From: Altericroceibacterium indicum
GTDB lineage: Bacteria; Pseudomonadota; Alphaproteobacteria; Sphingomonadales; Sphingomonadaceae
Assembly (NCBI RefSeq): GCF_009828105.1
Contig: NZ_WTYQ01000003.1
Span: forward strand, 434,001-498,000
Length of the DNA: 64,000 nt
Direction of reading: 5' to 3'
A model generated the notes under the pieces. The model worked only from the letters and a program-made list of their open reading frames with translations, did no database searches and was not told where the DNA came from. Position numbers and translations under genes: made by a program. Positions 17,363 to 26,546 of this stretch are shown in pieces; positions within the stretch are counted from its first letter, which is position 1; each line of letters begins with the position of its first letter.

Positions 17363-18637
17363 ATGGATACTATTTTTGCACTGTCGAGCGGTTCACCGCC
17401 GGCAGGAATAGGGGTTGTACGTATTAGTGGGAAAGCGGCGGGAAATGCGCTGCAAATGCTTTTCGGGCGCTTACCATCTCCGCGCAGGGCAGTGTTTGGC
17501 GCTCTGACATCACCGCAAGGTGATGTCCTTGATGAAGCCCTGGTGCTTTGGTTTCCTGGACCGAACACGGCAACCGGGGAAGATTTGGCTGAACTCCATC
17601 TGCATGGTGGGCGGGCTGTGGTTGCCGCCGTTTTGAAGGTTCTAGGCACTTTGCCAGACCTTCGCCCGGCTGAGGCTGGTGAATTTACCCGGCGGGCCTT
17701 TGCCAATGGCCGGATCGATCTGTCTGAAGCGGAAGGGTTGGCTGATCTCCTTTCGGCAGAGACCGAAATTCAGCGCCAGTCAGCGGTTGCGATGGCGGGG
17801 GGGGCATTTTCGCAGCAAGTGTCCCAATGGCGTGATCAGACATTGATGTTTGCAGCGCAAGTGGAAGCAGTGCTGGATTTTGACGATGAAGATGACGTTT
17901 CAACGCTCCCCACTGATTTTTACGCAAGTATAGAATCGCTGAAGTGCGACATTGCCCAATGGCTTGATGCCCCTCGTGCTGAGATTTTGCGAGAGGGATT
18001 CAGAGTCGCTCTTGCCGGGCCGCCTAATGCCGGAAAATCGACTCTGTTTAATGCATTGGTTGAAAGTGATGCCGCGATCATCGCACCGATTGCGGGCACC
18101 ACCCGTGATGTTCTGGTCCGTCCGGTTGCCTTGGGGGGAATACCCTTTTCCTTTGTCGATATGGCGGGGCTGCGTGATGATGCAGGTGACGTGATCGAGG
18201 CTATCGGAATAGAGCGGGCCAACAAAGAAATTGCGCAAGCAGATGTAGTCTTGTGGCTCGGGCCAGAGGGGCGGGGGCCCGAAGCAGCATGGGAAATCGC
18301 TGCGCAATGTGATCGTGCTGATCATCAACCCAAAGTTGCGCCCTTGCATCGTATCTCTGCAGTGACGGGTGAAGGAATCTCAGAATTACGGCAGGCGCTG
18401 ATTCTTGCGGCGAGGGAAGCCATGCCCAAACCCGGACAATCAGTGATCAATGCCCGTCAGCGTGACCTGCTGACTCAGGCTCATGATGCACTTAATCAGG
18501 CTGCATCTCAGCCAGACCCTTTGTTGCTTGGCGAGAATCTGCGGCAGGTACGCTTGGCTTTTGACCATTTGATTGGGCGTGCCAGTACGGAAGATGTGCT
18601 CGACACTTTGTTTGGCCGTTTTTGCATCGGAAAATAG
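17363..18637 (+). CDS. mnmE: tRNA uridine-5-carboxymethylaminomethyl GTPase
   Basis: A 424-residue GTPase that with MnmG makes the cmnm5 group at U34 of tRNAs. The folate-binding N-domain (residues 1-115), a helical domain and an inserted G domain are present, with Walker A 'GPPNAGKST' at 219-227, 'TTRD' and 'DMAGLRD'. It ends with the invariant FCIGK, whose Cys is catalytic. The ATG at 17363 is preferred over an in-frame TTG three codons upstream. A parS site lies just downstream. Confidence 0.95.
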   Translation: MDTIFALSSGSPPAGIGVVRISGKAAGNALQMLFGRLPSPRRAVFGALTSPQGDVLDEALVLWFPGPNTATGEDLAELHLHGGRAVVAAVLKVLGTLPDLRPAEAGEFTRRAFANGRIDLSEAEGLADLLSAETEIQRQSAVAMAGGAFSQQVSQWRDQTLMFAAQVEAVLDFDDEDDVSTLPTDFYASIESLKCDIAQWLDAPRAEILREGFRVALAGPPNAGKSTLFNALVESDAAIIAPIAGTTRDVLVRPVALGGIPFSFVDMAGLRDDAGDVIEAIGIERANKEIAQADVVLWLGPEGRGPEAAWEIAAQCDRADHQPKVAPLHRISAVTGEGISELRQALILAAREAMPKPGQSVINARQRDLLTQAHDALNQAASQPDPLLLGENLRQVRLAFDHLIGRASTEDVLDTLFGRFCIGK

Positions 18638-18653
18638 CGAATGGAAGTGAGAG

Positions 18654-18669
18654 TGTTTCACGTGGAACA
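18654..18669. promoter_or_regulatory. parS centromere site 1
   Basis: TGTTTCACGTGGAACA, one base from a perfect 16-bp palindrome, matches the bacterial parS consensus bound by ParB. It sits in the 78-bp gap between mnmE and mnmG. Confidence 0.9.
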
Positions 18670-18715
18670 CTTTTCCGGTTTTGACCGGCCACGTTTGAAA
18701 GCGTAATATCAACTC

Positions 18716-20575
18716 ATGGATGAATTCGATATTCTTGTGGTCGGCGGCGGCCATGCTGGTTGTGAAGCTGCTGCTGTCGCAGCGCGTATGGGTGCGCGCA
18801 CGGCTTTGATCAGTTTCGATCTCAATGCAGTGGGTGCGATGAGCTGTAATCCGGCTATTGGAGGGCTAGGGAAAGGCCATCTCGTGCGCGAGGTCGATGC
18901 TTTTGATGGGCTTATCGCACGTGCTGCCGATCACGCAGCCATTCACTATCGGATGCTCAATCAGTCAAAAGGCAGCGCAGTGTGGGGTCCGCGTGTGCAG
19001 GCTGATCGCGCTCTGTTCAAGCAAGCCATTCAAGCGATGTTGCGCCGGCAGGAGAATCTGACGCTGATTGCGGGTGAAGTCGCTGAACTGAAAATGGACG
19101 GCGAACGCGTAACCGGTGTGCGTTTAGCAAATGGCAAAGCATTGCAAGCTCAGGCCGTCATTCTGTGCACGGGCACCTTCCTAGGCGGAACTCTGTTTCG
19201 CGGCGAAGAGCGGTTCGAAGGCGGACGGATCGGCGAGGATTCAGCGCAAGTGTTGGCGAAGCAGTTGCGAGAAGCCGATTTACCCATGGCACGGCTCAAG
19301 ACTGGTACGCCACCCAGACTCGATGGTCGAACAATCAATTGGGCGATTCTGGACGAACAACCATCAGATTCAGAACCTTGGACGATGTCACCGATGACGC
19401 AGAGCCGGAGCAACGCTCAGGTTTTCTGCGCTGTGTCTCGAACAAACAATGCCAGCCATGACATTATTCGTGCAAATTTGCATAGGTCCCCGCTCTTCAG
19501 TGGTGCTATTGGTGCCACTGGGCCCCGTTATTGCCCCAGCATTGAAGACAAGATTCATCGCTTTGCTGATCGAGATGGGCACCAGGTCTTTTTGGAACCT
19601 GAGGGCCTGTCAACGCACCTTGTCTACCCCAATGGTATCAGCACATCCCTGCCGAGTGATGTGCAGCTTGCCATGCTTCGGACGATGATTGGTCTGGAGC
19701 AAGTTGAAATGGTCGTGCCGGGATATGCCGTGGAATATGACCATATTGACCCCCGCGCCCTTTCCAGGGGGCTGGAAGTGCGTCGCTTGCCCGGTCTGTT
19801 TTGCGCGGGTCAGATCAATGGTACGACCGGTTATGAAGAAGCTGCAGCACAAGGGCTCATTGCTGGTATGAGCGCAGCAGCACACGTGCTGGGCCGGGCG
19901 CCTGCAGCAATTGATCGTTCGAATAGTTATATGGCTGTGATGGTTGATGATCTCACCCTTCAAGGTGTGAGTGAGCCTTATCGTATGCTGACTTCTCGCG
20001 CGGAATATCGCCTGCGTCTGCGTGCCAACAATGCGACGACCCGGCTTACACCTCTGGCACGTGATGCTGGATGCTTGTCGGAGGGAAGGGTAGACTGGTT
20101 CACCAAGCGTGAATCGCAACATTCGGTATGGGGTGATGCGTTGGAACGCGTTGTGCACTCACGCGAATTAGAAGAGACTGGGCTTCCTGTGCGCCGTGAT
20201 TCGGGTTCATTGCCTTTAAGAGAGTGGCTCCGATTTGGTGGTGTCGATCTCACTGACCTCACGCCATGGCTGCCAGAGGGCTTCGACCCCACAGACGATG
20301 TAGGTTTGGAGGTCGCCGAAGATGCGGTCTATGCGCCCTACCTTGCACGGCAGGACGCTGAACTGCGCGACTTGAAGGCAAGCGATGCTGTGCCTTTGTC
20401 ACAGAATTTTCCCTATGATCAGGTACCAGGATTATCCAACGAAATGATTGAGCGACTTCAGGCCGCTAAGCCGGAAACTCTAGCTGCGGCAGGCCGTGTG
20501 AGAGGAATCACACCCGCCGCACTGGCTGCGGTTCTGGTTCACGCTAAGCGCCAGAATGCAGTAGTTGCAGCATGA
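18716..20575 (+). CDS. mnmG: tRNA uridine-5-carboxymethylaminomethyl modification FAD enzyme
   Basis: A 619-residue FAD enzyme, partner of MnmE in wobble-uridine modification. The dinucleotide-binding motif '[12 protein letters not shown]' is at residues 7-18, and the family signature '[15 protein letters not shown]' follows around 42-55. Another landmark is '[19 protein letters not shown]' in the C-terminal half. Length is normal. The stop overlaps rsmG by 4 bp, as in many genomes. Confidence 0.96.
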   Translation: MDEFDILVVGGGHAGCEAAAVAARMGARTALISFDLNAVGAMSCNPAIGGLGKGHLVREVDAFDGLIARAADHAAIHYRMLNQSKGSAVWGPRVQADRALFKQAIQAMLRRQENLTLIAGEVAELKMDGERVTGVRLANGKALQAQAVILCTGTFLGGTLFRGEERFEGGRIGEDSAQVLAKQLREADLPMARLKTGTPPRLDGRTINWAILDEQPSDSEPWTMSPMTQSRSNAQVFCAVSRTNNASHDIIRANLHRSPLFSGAIGATGPRYCPSIEDKIHRFADRDGHQVFLEPEGLSTHLVYPNGISTSLPSDVQLAMLRTMIGLEQVEMVVPGYAVEYDHIDPRALSRGLEVRRLPGLFCAGQINGTTGYEEAAAQGLIAGMSAAAHVLGRAPAAIDRSNSYMAVMVDDLTLQGVSEPYRMLTSRAEYRLRLRANNATTRLTPLARDAGCLSEGRVDWFTKRESQHSVWGDALERVVHSRELEETGLPVRRDSGSLPLREWLRFGGVDLTDLTPWLPEGFDPTDDVGLEVAEDAVYAPYLARQDAELRDLKASDAVPLSQNFPYDQVPGLSNEMIERLQAAKPETLAAAGRVRGITPAALAAVLVHAKRQNAVVAA

Positions 20576-21210
20576 TGATCGAACAAGAAGATGAAGCGAA
20601 AGCGTTTTGCGCGAGCCTGACCAACAGCACCGGGATAGCACGTTTGGAACGTTTTGCTGAATTGCTAAAGCTGGAGAATGAGCACCAGAATCTTGTAGCG
20701 AAGGCCAGTCTGGAGACCATTTGGCAGAGGCATTTTGCTGATAGCGCGCAACTGTTGAACTATGTTCCACGTGAAACAAGCCCATGGCTTGATCTCGGAA
20801 CCGGGGCAGGGTTTCCCGGTATTGTTATCGCTGCGATGAAGGCCGACTGTGAAGTTGTGGTGGTGGAATCCCGGAAGCGTCGCATTGAGTGGCTTGAGCG
20901 CCTGTGCGACGAACTGGAACTGACCAATTGTCACGTTGAAGGGGCGCGTTTGGAACAGGTGGAGAGTTTTGAAGCACGCGTCATTTCTGCCCGCGCATTT
21001 GCTCCGCTGCCCCGTCTTTTAGAATTGTCAGCAAGATTTTCTTCGATCAACACGACGTGGGTCTTGCCAAAAGGGCGTTCTGCAGCGCAAGAATTGTCTG
21101 AACTGAAAAAAGCTGCACAATCGATGTTCCACGTGGAACAGTCAGTCACCGATCGGGATGCTGGCATTATTGTCGGTAAATACCGCCATAAACCGAGGCA
21201 TAGAGCATGA
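20572..21210 (+). CDS. rsmG: 16S rRNA (guanine-527-N7) methyltransferase
   Basis: A 212-residue SAM-dependent methyltransferase that modifies G527 of 16S rRNA. The SAM motif '[13 protein letters not shown]' is at about residues 72-84. The gene overlaps mnmG upstream and parA downstream by 4 bp each. Two parS sites lie inside its coding sequence and spell Val65-Thr69 and Met185-Gln190. A second Met at residue 2 is the alternative start. Confidence 0.94.
   Translation: MMIEQEDEAKAFCASLTNSTGIARLERFAELLKLENEHQNLVAKASLETIWQRHFADSAQLLNYVPRETSPWLDLGTGAGFPGIVIAAMKADCEVVVVESRKRRIEWLERLCDELELTNCHVEGARLEQVESFEARVISARAFAPLPRLLELSARFSSINTTWVLPKGRSAAQELSELKKAAQSMFHVEQSVTDRDAGIIVGKYRHKPRHRA
20763..20778. 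promoter_or_regulatory. parS centromere site 2, inside rsmG
   Basis: TGTTCCACGTGAAACA is identical to the well-known Bacillus subtilis parS sequence. It lies within rsmG codons 64-69. Confidence 0.95.
21125..21140. promoter_or_regulatory. parS centromere site 3, inside rsmG
   Basis: TGTTCCACGTGGAACA is a perfect 16-bp palindrome of the parS type, in the 3' part of rsmG and 67 bp before parA. Confidence 0.95.
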
Positions 21211-21986
21211 TTTCCATAGCCATCGCCAATCAGAAAGGTGGGGTCGGCAAAACGACCACTGCGATTAATATCGCCACAGCGATGGCTGCAGCGGGCTGGA
21301 AGACCTTACTGGTTGATCTTGATCCGCAAGGAAACGCCTCCACGGGGGTAGGGATCGAACCAGCGGCGCGCGAATATTCAAGCTATGATTTGCTTGTTGA
21401 TCAGGCTGATCTGGCTGATTGCACGGTCAAATCTTCGGTTCCTGGGCTTGATGTGGTGCCGGCAACGGTGGATCTGAGCGGGGCAGAAGTGGAGTTGGTG
21501 GGGGTTCATGCCCGCACGGAACGCCTTCGCGAATCCATGGCTGGTAACAGCGAGTATGATATTTGCTTTATCGACTGCCCACCCTCTCTGGGCCTTCTGA
21601 CTCTCAATGCGCTGACGGCGGCTGATCGTTTGATGATTCCGCTGCAGTGTGAGTTTTTTGCTCTGGAAGGGCTGAGTCAGCTTCTTCAGACAGTTGAGCA
21701 GGTGAAGCAGCGATTTAATCCTGATTTGGGCATTGTAGGCGTGGTTTTGACAATGTTTGATCGCCGGAATCGCTTAACTGATCAGGTGTCGGAAGATGTG
21801 CGTGAAGTGCTCGGTAGCCTGGTGTTTGACTCAGTAATTCCGCGTAATGTTCGACTTTCCGAAGCACCTAGCCATGGGCTTCCGGCCTTGGTTTATGATC
21901 ATGCCTGCGCGGGCAGCCGATCTTATATTGAACTCGCCAAGGAATTGATCGGGCGTCTTCCCCCTGAGAAAAGGAAAGCTGCATGA
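21207..21986 (+). CDS. parA: Chromosome partitioning ATPase ParA
   Basis: A 259-residue Walker-type ATPase that forms the DNA-bound gradient moving ParB-parS complexes and so segregates the origin. The deviant Walker A 'QKGGVGKTTTAIN' is at residues 8-20, and 'DLDPQGNAS' and 'FIDCPPSLGLL' are the A' and B motifs. There is no N-terminal extension, so it is a chromosomal Soj type. It overlaps rsmG and parB by 4 bp. Confidence 0.96.
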   Translation: MISIAIANQKGGVGKTTTAINIATAMAAAGWKTLLVDLDPQGNASTGVGIEPAAREYSSYDLLVDQADLADCTVKSSVPGLDVVPATVDLSGAEVELVGVHARTERLRESMAGNSEYDICFIDCPPSLGLLTLNALTAADRLMIPLQCEFFALEGLSQLLQTVEQVKQRFNPDLGIVGVVLTMFDRRNRLTDQVSEDVREVLGSLVFDSVIPRNVRLSEAPSHGLPALVYDHACAGSRSYIELAKELIGRLPPEKRKAA

Positions 21987-22996
21987 GCAGCAAATCGCAA
22001 TCTGCCGTGAACGATACTGCAGCCAAACCAGCAGCAGCCCCCAACAAGCGCAAATTGGGCAGGGGGCTCGGCGCATTGCTGGGCGAAGTGCGCCGTGAAG
22101 AACCTCTCAATCAAGGCAATTCTACAGCGCCTTTGCGCAGCGATTCTGTCCGAAATAACAAAGCTTCTCCTCAATCATCACCAGAGCGCGGTTTGATGAA
22201 TCTGACGGTTGCACTAATCGAACCGCATCCGCAGCAGCCCCGGACTCATTTTGATGAGGATGCGCTGGATGAGCTGGCAGCATCCATTGCGCAGCGTGGT
22301 GTGATTCAGCCTGTGATTGTGCGGCCTTTGAGTAATGGTCGCTTCCAGCTTGTGGCGGGTGAACGGCGCTGGCGGGCGGCGCAAAAAGCGCAATTACATG
22401 AAATACCGGCGCTTGTTCGTGATCTGGAAGAGCGTGAAGTGATGGCGCTGGCGCTGATCGAGAACATCCAGCGCGAAGATCTCAGTCCAGTTGAAGAGGC
22501 ACGCGCCTATCAGCGTCTTGCTGATCAAGAGAGCATGACGCAGGCTGAGATTAGCCGTTTGGTCGAAAAATCCCGCAGCCATGTCGCCAATCTCCAACGA
22601 TTGCTCGCTCTGCCTGATGAGGTGTTGAACCATATTGAGCTGGGGCGGTTGGATATGGGCCACGCCCGCGCTCTCATTGGTCAGGAGAACGCGGTAGAGC
22701 TGGCGCAACGTGCGATCGAAAAGAAACTGTCTGTCAGGGAAGTTGAAAAACTGGTTCGCAAACAGGTGCGAGAAGCGAGTGGTGAAGTTGCCGCGAAACG
22801 CCATGCCCGCGAGCCCCGCAGTCAGGCTGAGGATGCAGATATTCTAGCTGTGCAGAGCCAGTTGGAGGAATTTCTCGGCCTGCCGGTGAAAATCAGTTCT
22901 GATGAAGATCCGACATCCGGGACAGTGACGATCAAATATCGCACGCTTGATCAGCTCGATCTGATTTGTCAGCGGCTCAGCGGTGGAGACATCTGA
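21983..22996 (+). CDS. parB: Chromosome partitioning protein ParB
   Basis: A 337-residue CTP-dependent DNA clamp that loads at parS. The N-terminal tail 'KRKLGRGLGALLGE' fits the ParA-stimulating region. The CTPase box 'LVAGERRWRAAQ' is at about residues 121-132, followed by 'ENIQREDLSPVEEARAY', a helix-turn-helix ('TQAEISRLVEKSRSHVANLQRLL') and a C-terminal dimer domain. Three target sites lie upstream in the same cluster. Confidence 0.96.
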   Translation: MSSKSQSAVNDTAAKPAAAPNKRKLGRGLGALLGEVRREEPLNQGNSTAPLRSDSVRNNKASPQSSPERGLMNLTVALIEPHPQQPRTHFDEDALDELAASIAQRGVIQPVIVRPLSNGRFQLVAGERRWRAAQKAQLHEIPALVRDLEEREVMALALIENIQREDLSPVEEARAYQRLADQESMTQAEISRLVEKSRSHVANLQRLLALPDEVLNHIELGRLDMGHARALIGQENAVELAQRAIEKKLSVREVEKLVRKQVREASGEVAAKRHAREPRSQAEDADILAVQSQLEEFLGLPVKISSDEDPTSGTVTIKYRTLDQLDLICQRLSGGDI

Positions 22997-23021
22997 TTAG
23001 TAAAACTTCAGATGGTTAGTA

Positions 23022-23570
23022 TTACTGCGAATAGGTAACGGCGCTGGAAGCGATATTCTGGCTTGATATATATGCCGTATCGCGCCGTTTCAGAGCACGG
23101 ATCTTCGGGCTGTCAGGGAGAGGTTCCGCTTCAGCTTTTGCAGCTTCATCACGGAAACCGGATCGAGGCGCTGCATATCGCTGCGAATAAGCGGCTTCAT
23201 AGCTGCTCAGGTAATCTTCGCATTGATTACGAACATGCGTAGCAACAGGCGAATTTTCACGTGCGCTTCCTGTCACCGAACGGGCATCGAGAAATCGCCT
23301 GCTGCATTCAGAAATCCAGCCTGAACGTTCCGGCTCAGGATATCGGAAGGATGATTCACCCTGAGCAGAGTCTGTGTCAGCAGGTTGTGCGCGATAATAG
23401 GTTCCGGACCAGACCCCGTCATAATTACCGTCAGAGTTCCAGGAGCCTTCCCAACTGCCATAATATTGGCCATGAGTCTCACCCGACCCATCCTGCGCAT
23501 CAGCTGGGAAGCTCCCACAGACTATGCCTGCAAGTGCACATGCTGATAGAGTGATGAACCGCACAAACAT
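23022..23570 (-). CDS. Exported protein of unknown function, Tyr/Gly/Ser-rich
   Basis: A 182-residue protein with a clear Sec signal (residues 1-25, cleavage near ADAQ). The mature part begins with aromatic-glycine stretches such as 'GQYYGSWEGSWNSDGNYDG', then a segment with Cys residues near 89 and 116 that could pair, and a polar tail. No family is recognised. It is convergent with parB and has its own promoter region of about 100 bp before the fRMsr gene end. Confidence 0.7.
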   Translation of the reverse strand: MFVRFITLSACALAGIVCGSFPADAQDGSGETHGQYYGSWEGSWNSDGNYDGVWSGTYYRAQPADTDSAQGESSFRYPEPERSGWISECSRRFLDARSVTGSARENSPVATHVRNQCEDYLSSYEAAYSQRYAAPRSGFRDEAAKAEAEPLPDSPKIRALKRRDTAYISSQNIASSAVTYSQ

Positions 23571-23669
23571 GAAGGTCTCCTCCGGAATGATCCGGTGTTA
23601 ACCTTTTCTTTACCATTTTGTTTCGATCATGACTACCGCTTGCATGATACGCAAAAATGCATCTGCTTA

Positions 23670-24152
23670 TCAGACTCGCGCGCTGAGAATTTCTGCCAGA
23701 GCCTCGATCCCTTTTTGATCCTCTTGGTCAAATCGGTTGGGGAGGGGGCTATCAAGATCAATGACGGCGATAACCTTGCCATCCCGCATAATCGGAACGA
23801 CCAACTCAGCACGGCTTTCTGCATCGCAGGCGATATGGCCAGGAAAGGCGTGCACATCGGGGACAAGCTGGCTTTGTCCGGTTCCCACCGCTGCGCCGCA
23901 TACGCCGCGCCCAACAGGGATACGGATACACGCTGGCTTGCCGCAAAATGGGCCAAGCACCAATTCGTCTTGAACCATCCTGTAAAAGCCAGCCCAGTTG
24001 AGATTAGGAACGATTTGGTACATTAAAGCCGCAATATTAGCCATATTGGCAATAGTGTCTGGCTCTCCCTCTGTCAGGGCTTTGGCCGCTGAAAGCAGGT
24101 CGCTGTAAAGCTCAGCCTTGGGCTGGTTCGGATCGCTGGAGAAATCGTACAT
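23670..24152 (-). CDS. msrC: Free methionine-(R)-sulfoxide reductase, GAF type
   Basis: A 160-residue single GAF-domain protein. The three catalytic cysteines of fRMsr are recognisable in 'GKPACIRIPVGRGVCGAA' and 'GHIACDAESRAE', and 'NWAGFY' near the N-terminus lines the ligand pocket. The enzyme reduces free methionine-R-sulfoxide with thioredoxin. The neighbours give no further hint. The symbol msrC follows the E. coli name. Confidence 0.88.
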   Translation of the reverse strand: MYDFSSDPNQPKAELYSDLLSAAKALTEGEPDTIANMANIAALMYQIVPNLNWAGFYRMVQDELVLGPFCGKPACIRIPVGRGVCGAAVGTGQSQLVPDVHAFPGHIACDAESRAELVVPIMRDGKVIAVIDLDSPLPNRFDQEDQKGIEALAEILSARV

Positions 24153-24214
24153 GGCAGGTGATTTAGTGATCGTTCTGATTGCCGCAAGCGATTGGCTAGC
24201 TTAAAATAGAAGAT

Positions 24215-25675
24215 ATGAGCATTTGGAAAAAGATCGCCTTGGGCGTCCTCATCGTCATCCTCGTGTTGCTGGCTGCGGGCTGGTGGCTCACACGTGGGGT
24301 TCCAGCGCAATATTCAGTGGCCGATGTGACGGGTGATGACCCCAAACTGGCCAAACCTGATGCGCAAACCATCCCAACCGTCAAGATCGCCAAGCCCATT
24401 GGCTGGCCTGATGATATGACTCCTGCTGCGGCAGAAGGGCTGGAGGTGAATCGCTTTGCGACGGGGCTGGTACATCCGCGGACGATGTACACCTTGCCCA
24501 ATGGCGATGTCATCGTGGCTGAAACCAATTCCCCACCGCGTGATCTTCCCGGTGGTCCGGAAGGCTGGATCATGAGTCTGCTCTTCCGGGAAGCGGGGGC
24601 AGATGTTCCTTCTCCCAACAAGCTGATCCTGCTGCGCGATGAAGATGGTGATGGCAAGGCCGAGAAAAGCTTCACTCTGCGTGATGGTCTGGCGTCCCCT
24701 TCAGGCCTCGCTTACGCGAATGGCAAGCTGTATGTTGCCAACCATAATGCAGTGCTGAGTTTCGATTATACACCTGGTGAAACGAAGCTCTCCGGCAATC
24801 CGAAAAAGCTCATGGATCTGCCGGGCGGCGGCAATCACTGGATGCGTAATCTCAGCCTGAGCCCGAACGGAAAGCTGCTTTATGTTGCGGTAGGTTCGGC
24901 GTCCAACATCGGTGAAAACGGTATGGATGCTGAAAAGGGCCGCGCGGTGATTGATGAGATTGATCTCGAAAATGGGTCGCACCGCGAATATGCGGCGGGT
25001 CTGCGCAATCCCAATGGGCTGGACTGGAATCCCTGGAGCGGTGAGCTTTGGGTGACCGTCAATGAACGCGATATGTTGGGTTCCGATCTGGTGCCGGATT
25101 ATCTCACCAATGTGCCGGTTGGGGCGCAATATGGCTGGCCGTGGGTCTATTGGGGCAACATCATCGATGAGCGTGTCACCGCACCCATGCCGAACTTCCT
25201 CGTGTCTTACACGCGCCGTCCTGAATTTGCTCTTGGGCCGCATGTAGCGGCGCTGGGCCTTGCCTTCACCAAAGAGGGCAGCCGGATGCCGGAGAAATTC
25301 TCCCACGGTGCCTTTATTGCCCAGCATGGCTCGTGGAACCGCAAGCCAGCATCGGGATATGATGTCGTCTATGTCCAGTTTGACGAACGGGGTAATCCGG
25401 TTGGTAAGCCAGTGCCAGTGCTGAAAAGCTTCCTTACGGCCGACGGTGAAACGCATGGCCGTCCGACATGGGTGGCCTGGGACAAGACCGGCGCATTGCT
25501 GGTCAGCGATGACACGGCGGGAATCATCTGGCGAGTCAGTGCGCCGGGTGCGGAGCCTGCGCCTGCGCCCAAGCGAATCAAAAGTCAGTCACTTCCGCCT
25601 CAGCGTGAGCTTCATGGTGACCCGGCGGATGCCTTTAACCATCCGCCTGCCGATCTGATGCCGGGTAACTTTTAA
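24215..25675 (+). CDS. PQQ/sorbosone dehydrogenase-like beta-propeller protein, membrane-anchored
   Basis: A 486-residue protein with an N-terminal membrane anchor (residues 5-27) and a six-bladed propeller of the soluble glucose dehydrogenase/L-sorbosone dehydrogenase family facing the periplasm. Landmarks are 'LASPSGLAYANGKLYVANHN', 'AAGLRNPNGLDWNPWSGELWVTVNERD' and 'GPHVAALGLAF'. Members use PQQ or are of unproven activity; cofactor use is not shown by sequence here. Single gene, divergent from the fRMsr gene. Confidence 0.85.
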   Translation: MSIWKKIALGVLIVILVLLAAGWWLTRGVPAQYSVADVTGDDPKLAKPDAQTIPTVKIAKPIGWPDDMTPAAAEGLEVNRFATGLVHPRTMYTLPNGDVIVAETNSPPRDLPGGPEGWIMSLLFREAGADVPSPNKLILLRDEDGDGKAEKSFTLRDGLASPSGLAYANGKLYVANHNAVLSFDYTPGETKLSGNPKKLMDLPGGGNHWMRNLSLSPNGKLLYVAVGSASNIGENGMDAEKGRAVIDEIDLENGSHREYAAGLRNPNGLDWNPWSGELWVTVNERDMLGSDLVPDYLTNVPVGAQYGWPWVYWGNIIDERVTAPMPNFLVSYTRRPEFALGPHVAALGLAFTKEGSRMPEKFSHGAFIAQHGSWNRKPASGYDVVYVQFDERGNPVGKPVPVLKSFLTADGETHGRPTWVAWDKTGALLVSDDTAGIIWRVSAPGAEPAPAPKRIKSQSLPPQRELHGDPADAFNHPPADLMPGNF

Positions 25676-25692
25676 GCGCCCCGGTTTCGGGC

Positions 25693-26520
25693 TTAGAATT
25701 GTTTTCCGGCGCGCCCTGCCAATTCAGTGATGAAGTGGCGGGCGATCCGGCCTGAGCGGGCACCACGGCGCTTTGACCAATTGAGCGCTTCGGCTTCATC
25801 CCATTCAAGGCCCAGCTCTTCGGCATAGCCCTTGATGATCGCCAGGAAATCATCCTGCGTGCAGGCATGAAAGCCAAGCGACAGGCCAAAACGGTCTGCC
25901 AGAGCAAGATTATCATCCACCGCATCGCGTGGGTTGAGCGGGTCATCCTGTTCCGAGGAATGGCGTTCGACAATTGCGCGGCGGTTAGAGGTCACCGCAA
26001 GGCGAACATTTGCCGGCCGGGCCTGTACACCGCCTTCCAGCCAACTGCGCAGATGGCGGGGGCCTGCGGTATCCTCAGAGCCAAAGCCCAGATCATCGAT
26101 AAAGACGAGGAAATTGCGCTCTACCCTGGCCAGTTCCGTAAAGAGCTGGGAGAGGGTAGGGAGCGCATCGGTACCAATCTGCACCAGTGCAATGCTCGCC
26201 TGATCACGGGCCTGACTACTCAGTACCGCCGCACGGACCAGAGCGGATTTGCCCATCCCGCGTGCCCCCCACAAGAGCATATCATGCGCGGCACTGCCTT
26301 GCGCCAATCGCGTGACATTGGCGACAACTGCGGCCTTCTGCCTGTCAATGCCCTGCAGCAGAGCCAGTTCGGGCGCATCCATCTTGGCGACACCTTGCGC
26401 ACCATTTTCGGTCCAGACATAGGCCGGGAAACCAAGCCAGTCCGTGCGCCGATGGCGTGGTGGGGCCATACGCTCCAGAGCGTCTGCGATCCGTTCGAGC
26501 AGTTCAGATTGGTCTTTCAT
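25693..26520 (-). CDS. DUF815 family AAA ATPase
   Basis: A 275-residue ATPase with Walker A 'GARGMGKSALV' and Walker B 'FLVFIDDLGF', matching DUF815/IstB-like cytosolic ATPases found across proteobacteria. Its biological role is not known. The start at MKDQSE is preferred because the frame upstream runs into the divergent Sua5 promoter; the alternative is an ATG four codons earlier. Convergent with the dehydrogenase gene. Confidence 0.85.
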   Translation of the reverse strand: MKDQSELLERIADALERMAPPRHRRTDWLGFPAYVWTENGAQGVAKMDAPELALLQGIDRQKAAVVANVTRLAQGSAAHDMLLWGARGMGKSALVRAAVLSSQARDQASIALVQIGTDALPTLSQLFTELARVERNFLVFIDDLGFGSEDTAGPRHLRSWLEGGVQARPANVRLAVTSNRRAIVERHSSEQDDPLNPRDAVDDNLALADRFGLSLGFHACTQDDFLAIIKGYAEELGLEWDEAEALNWSKRRGARSGRIARHFITELAGRAGKQF

Positions 26521-26546
26521 CAAAGCCTGCATTATAGCGCAGCACC

